This document shows positions 44,528 to 52,732 of a stretch of DNA of 64,000 nucleotides, in pieces. Below the pieces are notes generated by a model, which saw nothing but the letters and a program-made list of their open reading frames with translations, was not told the origin of the DNA and ran no database searches. The stretch is from the NCBI RefSeq assembly GCF_031884435.1, contig NZ_CP134779.1, positions 1,488,001 through 1,552,000 on the forward strand. Reading direction: 5' to 3'. A program made the translations under genes and the position numbers. How positions within the stretch are numbered: position 1 is the stretch's first letter; each line of letters opens with the position of its first letter. Source of the DNA: Bosea sp. 685. GTDB taxonomy: Bacteria; Pseudomonadota; Alphaproteobacteria; Rhizobiales; Beijerinckiaceae.

Positions 44528-46327
44528 TCACGCCGCGCTCATCTGCGCCGAAACATAAGCCCGCCAGCCGCCATATTCCGTGACGTCGCGCGCACCTTCC
44601 GTGGCGATGGCCTCGCAGAGGAAGCCCTTGACCCGCGTAGCATCCGCTAGAGCGAGCGTGCCGATGCCGAGCGGGGCGGGGATGCCGGCGACGAAGCGGC
44701 CAAAACCTTCCGCCGGTAGTGCCCAGACTTCGAGCGCGATTGCTGCGCCTTGGCCGGGCGCGACGCGCACCAGGCCGGGCCGGGCCGGCGGTCCGCCGGG
44801 GAGGGCGAAGAGGCGGTACTCGGCCGTGGTCGTCGTCGCGCGCAGGAAGCTCGCTCCGAGCCCGGTCAATTCGCCGTTGAGCGGCATGCCGGAGAGATGC
44901 GCGCCGACGACGGCGATCTCGATCGTGCCGGGAGCGGGGGCTATGGGCCGCGCCGCCAGCACCGGCGCGTCTGTGCCCGTTGCGCCCAGAGTCAGGCCGG
45001 ATGCGGCATGGAAGGCGCGGCCGAGGCCGGCCAGCGCCGCGTCATGGCCGCTTGGCGCGATGAAGGTGACGCCGGCTGCCGTGCCGTCTTCGGTCAGGCT
45101 CACCGGCACGGCGAGCGCACACATGTCGAGCAGGTTCACGAAATTGGTGTAGCGGCCGAGCATGGAGTTCTGACCGATGGGGTCTGCCGCCATTTGCGCC
45201 AGCGTGACCGGGCGTGGTGCTGTCGGCACCATCATCGCATCGATGCCGTTCAGGGCTGCCTTCGCAGCCAGTGCGAGTTCGGCCAGCTTGTAGCGCGCGG
45301 CGAAGGCATCGGCTGCGTCCGGCAGGGGCTTGCCGGCGATGACCTGCCGGATCACCGGCAGGATCGCCTCGGGGTCGCGCGCCAGCAGGTCGCGGATGGC
45401 AAGAAAGCGTTCCGCGACCCAGGGGCCGTCATAGAGCAGCCGGGCGGTGTCGTAGAACGGTGTCATGTCGAGCGGCACGATCGTCGCGCCGAGCGAGCGG
45501 GCGCGTTCGACTGCCAGCGCGAAGCTTTCTGCCGCCTTGGCATCGCCGTCGAAATCGAGATCGGCGGGGCCTGGAATGCCGAGTTTGAACTGCGGCGGGA
45601 TCGCGCCCGGCTGGCCGAGAGGAACAGGGCGGGAAAAGGGGTCGGAGATATCCGGCCCCGCGATCACCTCCAGCACTGCGAAGGCGTCGTCGGTCGCCAG
45701 GGCGAAGACGGAGACGCAATCGAGCGTGCGGCAGGCGGGCACGACGCCGGCTGTGGGCACGAGGCCGAGGCTCGGCTTCAGGCCAATGAGGTTCTGCAGG
45801 CCGGCAGGCACGCGGCCCGAGCCTGCCGTGTCCGTGCCGAGCGCAACCGGGACGATGCCGGCAGCGACCGCGCTCGCCGACCCTGAACTGGAACCGCCGG
45901 GCACCAGATCGGCGCGCAGGGCGTTGCGCGGCACGCCATAGGGCGAGCGTGTGCCGTTCAGCCCGGTGGCGAACTGGTCGAGATTGGTCTTGCCGATGAT
46001 GATTGCGCCCTGCGCGCGCAATCGCGCCACGGTGCTGGCGTCCGCGGTCGGCGTATAGGCGAAGGCCGGGCAGGCGGCCGTGGTGGCCAAGCCGGCGACG
46101 TCGATATTGTCCTTCACCGCGACCGGCACGCCCCAGAGCTTGCGGCCGCGCGGACCCTCAGCCTGGAGGCGTTCGGCCTCCGCCAGCGCCTCGGCTTCGG
46201 GCCGCAAAGCGATGAAGATGGCCGCGTCGCCATGGGCGCGATGGCGCGCATAGCAGGCGGAGATCGTCTCGGCGATCGTGACGCGGCCGTCGAGATGGTC
46301 GGCAAGGAGGGCGCTCAGTGTCGGCAC
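44528..46327 (-). CDS. atzF: Allophanate hydrolase (AtzF-like amidase)
   Basis: The 599-residue protein starts with GTG (PTLSALLADHLDG). The amidase domain has KDNIDVAGL with catalytic Lys (WGVPVAVKDNIDVAG), PGGSSSGSASAVAAGIVPVA (Ser-cis-Ser-Lys triad region) and GTDTAGSGRVPAGLQNLIGL with the nucleophile Ser. The C-terminal 150 residues match the AtzF-specific domain (VEIAVVGAHLSGMPLNG-like segment, EVWALPAEGFGRFVAGIPAP). It converts allophanate to ammonia and carbon dioxide, the last step of biuret, urea-amidolyase and cyanurate routes. It is divergent from the cysteine hydrolase gene across a region with GntR operator 2. Confidence 0.93.
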   Translation of the reverse strand: MPTLSALLADHLDGRVTIAETISACYARHRAHGDAAIFIALRPEAEALAEAERLQAEGPRGRKLWGVPVAVKDNIDVAGLATTAACPAFAYTPTADASTVARLRAQGAIIIGKTNLDQFATGLNGTRSPYGVPRNALRADLVPGGSSSGSASAVAAGIVPVALGTDTAGSGRVPAGLQNLIGLKPSLGLVPTAGVVPACRTLDCVSVFALATDDAFAVLEVIAGPDISDPFSRPVPLGQPGAIPPQFKLGIPGPADLDFDGDAKAAESFALAVERARSLGATIVPLDMTPFYDTARLLYDGPWVAERFLAIRDLLARDPEAILPVIRQVIAGKPLPDAADAFAARYKLAELALAAKAALNGIDAMMVPTAPRPVTLAQMAADPIGQNSMLGRYTNFVNLLDMCALAVPVSLTEDGTAAGVTFIAPSGHDAALAGLGRAFHAASGLTLGATGTDAPVLAARPIAPAPGTIEIAVVGAHLSGMPLNGELTGLGASFLRATTTTAEYRLFALPGGPPARPGLVRVAPGQGAAIALEVWALPAEGFGRFVAGIPAPLGIGTLALADATRVKGFLCEAIATEGARDVTEYGGWRAYVSAQMSAA

Positions 46328-46376
46328 GGCGAGATCTCTCGGTGAAAGGTTATAAAAGAGGCATCAATTGGCTCAA

Positions 46377-46395
46377 TGCATACAAAGATTATGCA
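46377..46395. promoter_or_regulatory. Candidate GntR operator 2 (between atzF-like and cysteine hydrolase genes)
   Basis: TGCATACAAAGATTATGCA has arms TGCAT/ATGCA and shares its first nine bases with operator 1. It lies 50 bases before the atzF-like start, within the 270-base divergent gap 46328-46597. No other gene is visible in the gap. Confidence 0.55.
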
Positions 46396-46597
46396 TGGTT
46401 GCGATAGGCAGCTCCGATACCTGCCTCGGCGTCAGGAACGAATTTCGGTTCCGGCGAAATGGCCGTTCTGATTTCCGTGTGATTCCATGATCTTATTGTG
46501 ATCCCTCTCGGCGGAGGCCCGCTCGGTCAGGCGCGCTCGCGTTCAGGCATGGCCCTTGCAAAGCCCGTTCCGTTCGCCAGTGACGGGAGCGCTTTCG

Positions 46598-47284
46598 GTG
46601 AGCCGGTCCGAGATTCCAGCCCAGCCTTTTCCGCTCAGCGTCGATTTCGCGCGCACCGCGCTCGTGATCATCGACATGCAGCGCGATTTCCTGGAGCCGG
46701 GTGGGTTTGGGGCTGCGCTCGGCAATGATGTCTCGCTGCTCGTCGCTGCGGTCGGACCCTGCCAGGCCATCCTGGCCGGTGCGCGCGAAGCCGGCATGCT
46801 GGTGATCCATACCCGCGAGGGCCACAGGCCGGATCTGTCGGACGCGCCGCCGGCCAAGGTTTTGCGAGGCGATCCGACGAAGCGCATCGGCGCGGCAGGT
46901 CCGATGGGGCGCATCCTGATCCGGGGCGAGGCCGGCCATGACATCGTTCCGGCGCTCGCGCCCCTGGCCGACGAGCCGGTAATCGACAAGCCGGGCAAGG
47001 GCGCCTTCTACCAAACCGATCTCGATCTCATGTTGCGCAATCGCGGGATCGAGGCGCTGCTCGTCACCGGCGTGACGACCGAGGTCTGCGTCCACACCAC
47101 GGTGCGCGAGGCAAATGACCGGGGCTATCGCTGCCTCGTGCTCGGCGACGCCTGCGCCTCCTATTTCCCGGAATTCCATGAGGTGGGTCTGCGCATGATC
47201 GCGGCCCAGGGCGGGATTTTCGGCTGGGTTTCCACGACAGGCGAGGTGCTGGCAGCGCTCAGCGCTGCCAAGCGCGCTGCCTGA
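46598..47284 (+). CDS. Isochorismatase-family cysteine hydrolase (biuret/ureido hydrolase-like)
   Basis: The 228-residue protein is taken from GTG 46598, which has GGGAG upstream; a TTG at 46556 is an alternative. The catalytic Asp lies in [18 protein letters not shown], Lys in [13 protein letters not shown] and the nucleophile Cys in [20 protein letters not shown]. Related enzymes hydrolyse biuret (BiuH), triuret, ureidoacrylate or N-carbamoyl compounds. The order cysteine hydrolase - NCS2 permease - AtzG - AtzE beside AtzF makes a biuret- or ureido-type substrate likely. The exact one cannot be read from sequence. Confidence 0.9.
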   Translation: MSRSEIPAQPFPLSVDFARTALVIIDMQRDFLEPGGFGAALGNDVSLLVAAVGPCQAILAGAREAGMLVIHTREGHRPDLSDAPPAKVLRGDPTKRIGAAGPMGRILIRGEAGHDIVPALAPLADEPVIDKPGKGAFYQTDLDLMLRNRGIEALLVTGVTTEVCVHTTVREANDRGYRCLVLGDACASYFPEFHEVGLRMIAAQGGIFGWVSTTGEVLAALSAAKRAA

Positions 47285-47304
47285 GCGCAACGCAGGAGGG
47301 GGCT

Positions 47305-48915
47305 ATGGCGACGGCGACCGCGGCGACGACCTCACCGAAACTCTGGACGCCGGGCGACTGGAACGCCCTGTTCGGCTTCGGCACTAATATCCTGGTCAAC
47401 CTGCTGGTGTTGACCGGCTTGCTGCAATTCGTGCTGAAGATGCCGAGCGAGATCGTCTTCGGGCGCATCCTGCCGGCGCTTGGGCTGATGATGGCCCTCT
47501 CGACCGGCTATTATGCCTGGCTCGCCTGGAAGCTCGCCAAGGAAACCGGCCGCGACGATGTTTGCGCGCTGCCTTCGGGCATCAGCGTGCCGCATATGTT
47601 CGTCGTCACCTTCGTGATCATGCTGCCGATCGCCTCGATGACCGGCGACCCGGTCAAGGGCTGGGAAGCCGGCCTCGTCTGGGTCTTCTTCCAGAGCTTC
47701 ATCCTGATGATCGGCGGCTTCATCGCGCCCTATATCCGCAAGATCACGCCGCGCGCGGCGCTGCTCGGCACGCTGGCCGGCGTCTCGATCGCCTTCATCT
47801 CGATGCGTCCGGCGCTGGAGATTTTTCTCACGCCGGCGATCGGGCTTGTCTGCCTTGCGATCATCCTGGTGAGCTGGTTCGGCGGCGTGCGCTATCCCAG
47901 GGGCATTCCGGCGGGGCTTGTCGCCATCGCCTTCGGCATGGTCATCGCCTGGGGTTCGGCGCTGCTGGGGCTCGATGTCGGTGGCCTGAGCCTCGCCAAG
48001 CTGGGCGCGGCCTTCTCGACCTTCGGCTTCTCGCTGCCGCTGCCGGCGGTCGACCATGTCTTCTCGGGCTTCAGCTATCTCGGCGTCATTCTCGTCACCG
48101 CGATCCCCTTCGGCATCTACGATCTCGTCGAGGCGATGGACAATGTCGAGAGCGCGGAAGCCGCCGGCGACCATTACCCGACGACGCGGGTGCTGACGGC
48201 CGACGGCATCGTCAGCCTGATCGGCTGCCTGATGGGCAACCCCTTCATCAACGCGGTCTATATCGGCCATCCCGGCTGGAAGGCGATGGGCGGGCGCATC
48301 GGCTATTCCGCCGCGACCGGGCTGATCGTCGTCGTGCTGTGCTGGTTTGGCGTCATCGCGCTCTTGCTGGCGCTGATCCCGATCGTCGCGATCTCGCCGA
48401 TCCTGCTCTATATCGGCATGCTGATCGGCGCTCAGGCCTTCCAGACCACACCGGTGAGCCATGCGCCGGCGATCGTGCTGGCGCTGACGCCGCATCTTGC
48501 CGCCTGGGCCAAGGTGCTGATCGACGGAGCGCTTGGAGCCGCCGGCACCAATGCGGCGGCGGTTGGCATCGACAAGATGGCGAATATGGGTGTGCTCTAT
48601 CACGGGCTCGAACTGATGGGCGGCGGCGCGATCCTGTCGGGGCTCGTGCTCGGCGCCATCGCTGTCTTCGTCATCGAGAAGCAATTCCTGCACGCAGCGG
48701 CCTTCGCGGCTGCAGGCGCCATCCTCACCTATTTCGGGCTGATGCATGGCGAGGCGATCGGCATCGGCAAGGGGCTCGGCGTCACACCCTCGATCAGCCT
48801 CGCCTACGCGATGGTGGCGGGCTTCCTCTATCTCTGCTCGCGTTCGCTGGTCGGAGCCGAGGCGCCCAAGCCCATGATCTCCGAACCGCAGGGCGTATTG
48901 GAACCGGCCGAATGA
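47305..48915 (+). CDS. NCS2/AzgA-like nucleobase permease
   Basis: The 536-residue membrane protein has about 12-14 hydrophobic segments and the NCS2-type repeats: YYAWLAWKLAKETGRDDVCA followed by LPSGISVPHMFVV, IPFGIYDLVEAMDNVESAEA, and TADGIVSLIGCLMGNPFINA. The ribosome-binding site AGGAGGG is strong. The family carries xanthine, uracil, guanine or hypoxanthine. In this operon it could import a pyrimidine- or purine-derived or s-triazine-derived ring or ureido compound for the downstream amidohydrolases. It overlaps the atzG-like gene by four bases. Confidence 0.9.
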   Translation: MATATAATTSPKLWTPGDWNALFGFGTNILVNLLVLTGLLQFVLKMPSEIVFGRILPALGLMMALSTGYYAWLAWKLAKETGRDDVCALPSGISVPHMFVVTFVIMLPIASMTGDPVKGWEAGLVWVFFQSFILMIGGFIAPYIRKITPRAALLGTLAGVSIAFISMRPALEIFLTPAIGLVCLAIILVSWFGGVRYPRGIPAGLVAIAFGMVIAWGSALLGLDVGGLSLAKLGAAFSTFGFSLPLPAVDHVFSGFSYLGVILVTAIPFGIYDLVEAMDNVESAEAAGDHYPTTRVLTADGIVSLIGCLMGNPFINAVYIGHPGWKAMGGRIGYSAATGLIVVVLCWFGVIALLLALIPIVAISPILLYIGMLIGAQAFQTTPVSHAPAIVLALTPHLAAWAKVLIDGALGAAGTNAAAVGIDKMANMGVLYHGLELMGGGAILSGLVLGAIAVFVIEKQFLHAAAFAAAGAILTYFGLMHGEAIGIGKGLGVTPSISLAYAMVAGFLYLCSRSLVGAEAPKPMISEPQGVLEPAE

Positions 48916-49136
48916 GCCAGACGAAACCCGCCTTCGACGCCGCGCGCCACCTCGACGCGATGGCCCCGGCGCTGGGCCTGACGATCACGGAGAAGCAGCG
49001 CCCCGGCGTGCTGCAGTTCCTTGGTGTCGCGCATCTGATGTCGGAGATCCTGCGCGCCGCGCCGCTCGACGACGCCTCCTTCGAGCTCGCGCCTGTGTTC
49101 CGGCCGGGGCGGACCAGCGACGGAGAGCCTGCGTGA
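48912..49136 (+). CDS. AtzG-like small protein (DUF4089, GatC-like)
   Basis: This 74-residue gene runs from an ATG overlapping the permease stop codon to a stop overlapping the AtzE start. The sequence ARHLDAMAPALGLTITEKQR, then PGVLQFLGVAHLMSEIL and FELAPVFRPG, matches AtzG/HpxX proteins. AtzG resembles GatC and forms a tight complex with AtzE that stabilises the amidase. The size and the double four-base overlaps are the usual arrangement for this pair. Confidence 0.9.
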   Translation: MSQTKPAFDAARHLDAMAPALGLTITEKQRPGVLQFLGVAHLMSEILRAAPLDDASFELAPVFRPGRTSDGEPA

Positions 49137-50527
49137 GTTTCGATGCCTTCACGCCGGCCCATCTGATCGCGGCGCAGATCAGGGACGGCGCGGTCTCGGC
49201 CGAGACCGTCGTCACCGGCTTCCTCGACCGGATCGCGAGGATCAATCCGCAGGTCAACGCCTTTACCGACGTCACCGCTGAGCGGGCTTTGGCGCAGGCG
49301 CGGGGGATCGATGCGGCGCGCATTGCGGGCAAGACGCTCGGGCCCCTGGCGGGCGTGCCCTTCGCCGCCAAGAATCTCTTCGACATCGAGGGCCTGCCGA
49401 CGCGGGCCGGTTCGAAGATCAATCGCGAGCGCGCGCCGGCGCCGCGCGACGCCGTGCTGATCGAGCGGTTGAGCGCGGCCGGTGCGGTGCTCGTGGGCGG
49501 GCTCAACATGGGCGAATACGCCTATGATTTCACCGGCGAGAATGCCCATGACGGCGCTTGCCGCAATCCGCATGATCTTGCGCGCATGGCTGGCGGCTCC
49601 TCGTCGGGCTCCGGTTCCGCAACGGCGGCGGGGCTCGCTCCGCTATCGCTGGGCTCGGACACCAATGGTTCGATCCGCGTGCCGAGTTCGCTCTGCGGTG
49701 TCTTCGGGTTGAAGCCGACCTATGGCCGCCTGCCGCGCACGCGCAGCTTTCCGTTCTGCGACTCGCTCGACCATCTCGGCCCCTTCGCCCGCGACGTGAG
49801 CGATCTCGCCATGGCCTATGACGCGATGCAGGGAGGCGACGCGCATGATCCAGCCTGCGCGCAACGGCCGGTCGAACCGGTGCTGCCGACATTGACGCAT
49901 GGCGTCTCGGATTTACGCATCGCGGTGGCCGGCGGCTATTTCGCGACTGACGGCATGCCGGAGGCCGATGCGGCGGTGAAGGCGGTCGCCGGGGCTCTCA
50001 GCGCGACGCGGAATCTAGTGCTGGAAGGGGCGGGCATCGCCCGCGCCGCGGCCTTCCTGATCACCAATGCCGAGAGCGCCGCGTTCCATCTCGAGCGCTT
50101 GCGGGAGCGGGCCGATGACTTCGATCCCGAGACGCGTGACCGCTTTCTGGCGGGCGCGATGCAGCCGGCGGCCTGGTACATCCAGGCGCAAGCGGCGCGG
50201 CGCTGGTTCCACGACGAGATAATGCGGGCCTTCGCCGATGTCGACCTGATCATCGCTCCGGCGACGCCTTGTCCGGCGCCGGAAATCGGCCAGAAGACGT
50301 TGAGCCTGCGCGGCGAGACCGTGCCGCTGCGGCCCAATCTCGGCCTGTTCACCCAGCCGATCTCCTGCATCGGCCTGCCCGTTGCGGCCGTGCCGGTGTT
50401 CGGCGCGGGCCTGCCGATCGGCGTGCAGGTGATCGCCGCGCCCTGGGGCGAGGATTTGTGCCTGCGGGTCGCGCATGCGTTGCAGCAAGCTGGGGTGTGC
50501 GAGGCGAAGGCGCCAGGGCTGGGGTAG
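49133..50527 (+). CDS. AtzE-like amidohydrolase (amidase signature family)
   Basis: The 464-residue amidase starts with GTG overlapping the atzG-like stop. The signature parts are GVPFAAKNLFDIEGLPTRAG (catalytic Lys), MAGGSSSGSGSATAAGLAPL and GSDTNGSIRVPSSLCGVFGL (nucleophile Ser). AtzE hydrolyses 1-carboxybiuret; the close homologue HpxY takes part in oxalurate use. With AtzG, AtzH and AtzF homologues in the same locus, a pathway from a carboxylated ureido compound to ammonia is well supported. No cyanuric acid hydrolase gene (atzD) is in the window. Confidence 0.92.
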   Translation: MSFDAFTPAHLIAAQIRDGAVSAETVVTGFLDRIARINPQVNAFTDVTAERALAQARGIDAARIAGKTLGPLAGVPFAAKNLFDIEGLPTRAGSKINRERAPAPRDAVLIERLSAAGAVLVGGLNMGEYAYDFTGENAHDGACRNPHDLARMAGGSSSGSGSATAAGLAPLSLGSDTNGSIRVPSSLCGVFGLKPTYGRLPRTRSFPFCDSLDHLGPFARDVSDLAMAYDAMQGGDAHDPACAQRPVEPVLPTLTHGVSDLRIAVAGGYFATDGMPEADAAVKAVAGALSATRNLVLEGAGIARAAAFLITNAESAAFHLERLRERADDFDPETRDRFLAGAMQPAAWYIQAQAARRWFHDEIMRAFADVDLIIAPATPCPAPEIGQKTLSLRGETVPLRPNLGLFTQPISCIGLPVAAVPVFGAGLPIGVQVIAAPWGEDLCLRVAHALQQAGVCEAKAPGLG

Positions 50528-50529
50528 GC

Positions 50530-50626
50530 CGTCATTCTCGGGCCGCGCTTGCGCGGACCCGAGAACCTCCCGCCGAAAAGGGCGCTTTTCTTTCACGAGA
50601 TGCTCGGGTCAAGCCCGAGCATGACG
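50530..50626. repeat. Intergenic palindrome (element C6)
   Basis: The ends are CGTCAT/ATGACG. It contains two hairpins, TTCTCGGG...CCCGAGAA and ATGCTCGGGTCAAGCCCGAGCAT. It lies between the convergent atzE-like and mbfA-like genes and probably acts as a two-way transcription end. Confidence 0.82.
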
Positions 50627-50638
50627 AGCTGACCCGCT

Positions 50639-51631
50639 TTACGCCGCGCCGATCAATATCCCCGCCGCCAGCACCAGCCCGCCGCCAAGCACGACCTGGA
50701 ACGCGGCGCGCAGGAAGGGCGTTTCCATGAAGCGGTTCTGGATCCAGACGATGGCCCAGAGCTCGATGAAGACGACGATGAGCGCGATCGCGGTCGCGGT
50801 CCAGAAGGACGGGATCAGATAGGGCAAGGCATGGCCGAGCCCTCCGAGCATCGTCATCACGCCCGAAGCCAGTCCGCGTTTCCAAGGCGCACCGCGACCG
50901 GAAATCTTGCCGTCGTCATGGGCGGCCTCGGTGAAGCCCATCGAGATGCCGGCGCCGACCGAGGCCGAGAGGCCGATCAGGAAGGTGGTCCAGGGGTTCT
51001 GGGTCGCGAAGGCCGTGGCGAAGATCGGGGCCAGCGTCGAGACCGAGCCGTCCATCAGCCCCGCAAGGCCAGGCTGGACCCAGGTCAGGATGAACTGGCG
51101 CTTGGCGGCCATGTCCTCGTCAACGCGGGCCTCGCCGCCGAGATGCGTCGCGGTCAGGTCCTGCGCCTTGCTCTCATGCTTGGCTTCGGCCGCCGCCAAT
51201 TCGCCGAGCAGCTTGCGTGTGTCGATATCGCTCGAACGCCCGGCCGCCGCGACATAGAAATCGCGGGCCTGACGCTCCATGTCCTCGGCCTCTTCCCGCA
51301 TGCGGTCGAGGCCGAGATTCTCGATCAGCCAGACCGGCTTGCGCGTGTAGAAATCGGAAACATGCTCGCGGCGGATCGGCAGGATGACATCGCCGAAACG
51401 GTGCTGGTAGAGGTCGATCAGCCGCCTGCGGTGCTCATCCTCCTCCTCCGCCATGCCATCGAAGATCGCGGCGGAGGCGGCATAGTCGCCGCGCAGCTTC
51501 TGCGCATAGATCGCATAGATGCGGCCATCTTCCTCCTCGGAGGAAATCGCCAGGGCCAGGATTTCCTTCTCCGACAGATCGTCGAAGCGGCGTTTGCCGG
51601 TGAGGCCGGGCAGGGAGAAGCGCGAGAGCAT
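50639..51631 (-). CDS. mbfA: MbfA-like membrane iron exporter (ferritin-like domain fused to VIT1)
   Basis: The 330-residue protein has an N-terminal rubrerythrin/ferritin-like four-helix domain with Glu/His ligand motifs (EILALAISSEEEDGRIYAIY, AEEEDEHRRRLIDL, ELAAAEAKHESKA) and a C-terminal VIT1/CCC1 domain with about five membrane helices (QPGLAGLMDGSVSTLAPIFA; LIGLSASVGAGISMGFTEAA). MbfA proteins of rhizobia export iron and protect against peroxide, and are repressed by Irr. A near-perfect Irr-type box sits 13 bases before the ATG, in agreement. Confidence 0.94.
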   Translation of the reverse strand: MLSRFSLPGLTGKRRFDDLSEKEILALAISSEEEDGRIYAIYAQKLRGDYAASAAIFDGMAEEEDEHRRRLIDLYQHRFGDVILPIRREHVSDFYTRKPVWLIENLGLDRMREEAEDMERQARDFYVAAAGRSSDIDTRKLLGELAAAEAKHESKAQDLTATHLGGEARVDEDMAAKRQFILTWVQPGLAGLMDGSVSTLAPIFATAFATQNPWTTFLIGLSASVGAGISMGFTEAAHDDGKISGRGAPWKRGLASGVMTMLGGLGHALPYLIPSFWTATAIALIVVFIELWAIVWIQNRFMETPFLRAAFQVVLGGGLVLAAGILIGAA

Positions 51632-51644
51632 GTGAGATCTCTAG

Positions 51645-51661
51645 TTTAGAATAATTCTAGA
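51645..51661. promoter_or_regulatory. Irr-type iron control element before mbfA
   Basis: TTTAGAATAATTCTAGA is a near-perfect dyad that fits the rhizobial iron control element pattern (TTTAGAA-N3-TTCTAAA). It lies 13 bases upstream of the mbfA start codon, so bound Irr would block transcription start or early elongation. Confidence 0.8.
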
Positions 51662-51730
51662 TTAGAGGTCTCCGGGCCGATGCGCAAGGGGCATGACGAT
51701 GTGTGGCGGGAGGAGCCGGAGCCCGGACAG

Positions 51731-51756
51731 AAAAAAGCCCGGCCTTTCGGCCGGGC
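51731..51756 (-). terminator. Rho-independent terminator of the superoxide dismutase gene
   Basis: On the minus strand GCCCGGCC-GAAA-GGCCGGGC is followed by six T. The perfect eight-base-pair stem lies 28 bases after the sod stop codon and before the mbfA promoter. Confidence 0.93.
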
Positions 51757-51783
51757 GTGGTGATATCGGAAACCGGTGCGCGC

Positions 51784-52530
51784 TCAGACGGTCAGCTTGC
51801 CGGCCTTGGCGGCGGCATAGCGCTCATTGACCTTGGCCCAGTTGACCACGTTCCACCAGCTCTTGAGGTAGTCGGCGCGGCGGTTCTGGTATTTCAGGTA
51901 ATAGGCGTGCTCCCAGACATCGTTGCCGAGCAGGACCATATGCTTGTCCATCAGCGGGCTGTCCTGGTTCGGCTTGCCGAGCAAGGCGAGCTTGCCGTCG
52001 GCGCCGACGGTGACAAAGACCCAGCCAGAGCCGAAGACGCGCAGGCCCGCGGCCTCGAAATCGGCCTTGAACTTGTCGAAACCGCCGAGGTCCTTGGTGA
52101 TCGCAGCCGCGACGTCGCCGGTCGGTACGCCGCCCGCGTTGGGACCCATGACCTCCCAGAACATGGTGTGGTTGGCATGGCCGCCGCCGGCATTGCGGAT
52201 TGCGGTGCGGGCCGCTTCCGGAACCGAGCCGATGTCGCCGAGCAATTTGTGGAGGGGTGTCGAGGCGACGACGCCATGGTCCTTGGCAACGGCATTGAGG
52301 CCGGCGACATAGGCGGCGTGGTGGCGGGTGTAGTGGATGTCCATCGTGGTCGCGTCGATATTGGGCTCGAGCGCGGCGGCCTCATAAGCGCGCTTGGGCA
52401 ATGAGAAGGGGCCTGCCGGAGCCGCCGGCGCAGCGGCCTGGGCCCAGACCCTGGGGGCGGCCGAGACAGCGATGGCGGCCGCGCCGAAACCGAGCAGCGA
52501 GCGGCGGGAAAACGAAGTCGCGTTGATCAT
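51784..52530 (-). CDS. Superoxide dismutase (Fe/Mn family) with predicted Tat signal
   Basis: The 248-residue protein starts at ATG 52530, six bases after GGAGG. The N-terminus ATSFSRRSLLGFGAAAIAVS ending near VWAQA looks like a twin-arginine signal peptide. The mature part is a complete Fe/Mn dismutase: MDIHYTRHHAAYVAGLNAVA, GGGHANHTMFWEVMGPNAGG and LLGNDVWEHAYYLKYQNRRA supply the His, His, Asp and His metal ligands. It removes superoxide, probably in the periplasm after folded export. Fe against Mn cannot be decided by eye. It has its own terminator. Confidence 0.95.
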   Translation of the reverse strand: MINATSFSRRSLLGFGAAAIAVSAAPRVWAQAAAPAAPAGPFSLPKRAYEAAALEPNIDATTMDIHYTRHHAAYVAGLNAVAKDHGVVASTPLHKLLGDIGSVPEAARTAIRNAGGGHANHTMFWEVMGPNAGGVPTGDVAAAITKDLGGFDKFKADFEAAGLRVFGSGWVFVTVGADGKLALLGKPNQDSPLMDKHMVLLGNDVWEHAYYLKYQNRRADYLKSWWNVVNWAKVNERYAAAKAGKLTV

Positions 52531-52732
52531 GACATCCTCCATGGGCCGATTGGCTTGCTGGCTCGGCCTTGCCTTTACGTTATGCACGCAACAGTTCTGC
52601 GGATGCAGAGGGGGCGTTCAAAAATTTGCGGTGCTGGCGGCGTTCCGAAACACCTCATCGGCTGCTTTTTTTGCACATGGCGCAGACGACTTCGCATGAC
52701 GGCCTGTATCGCGTCTCTGCCATAATCGTGGC

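Noticed and set aside
43378..50527. A complete cyanuric acid degradation cluster
   Set aside because: No cyanuric acid hydrolase (AtzD-like) gene is present. AtzE/G/H homologues also occur in oxalurate pathways, so the substrate was left open.
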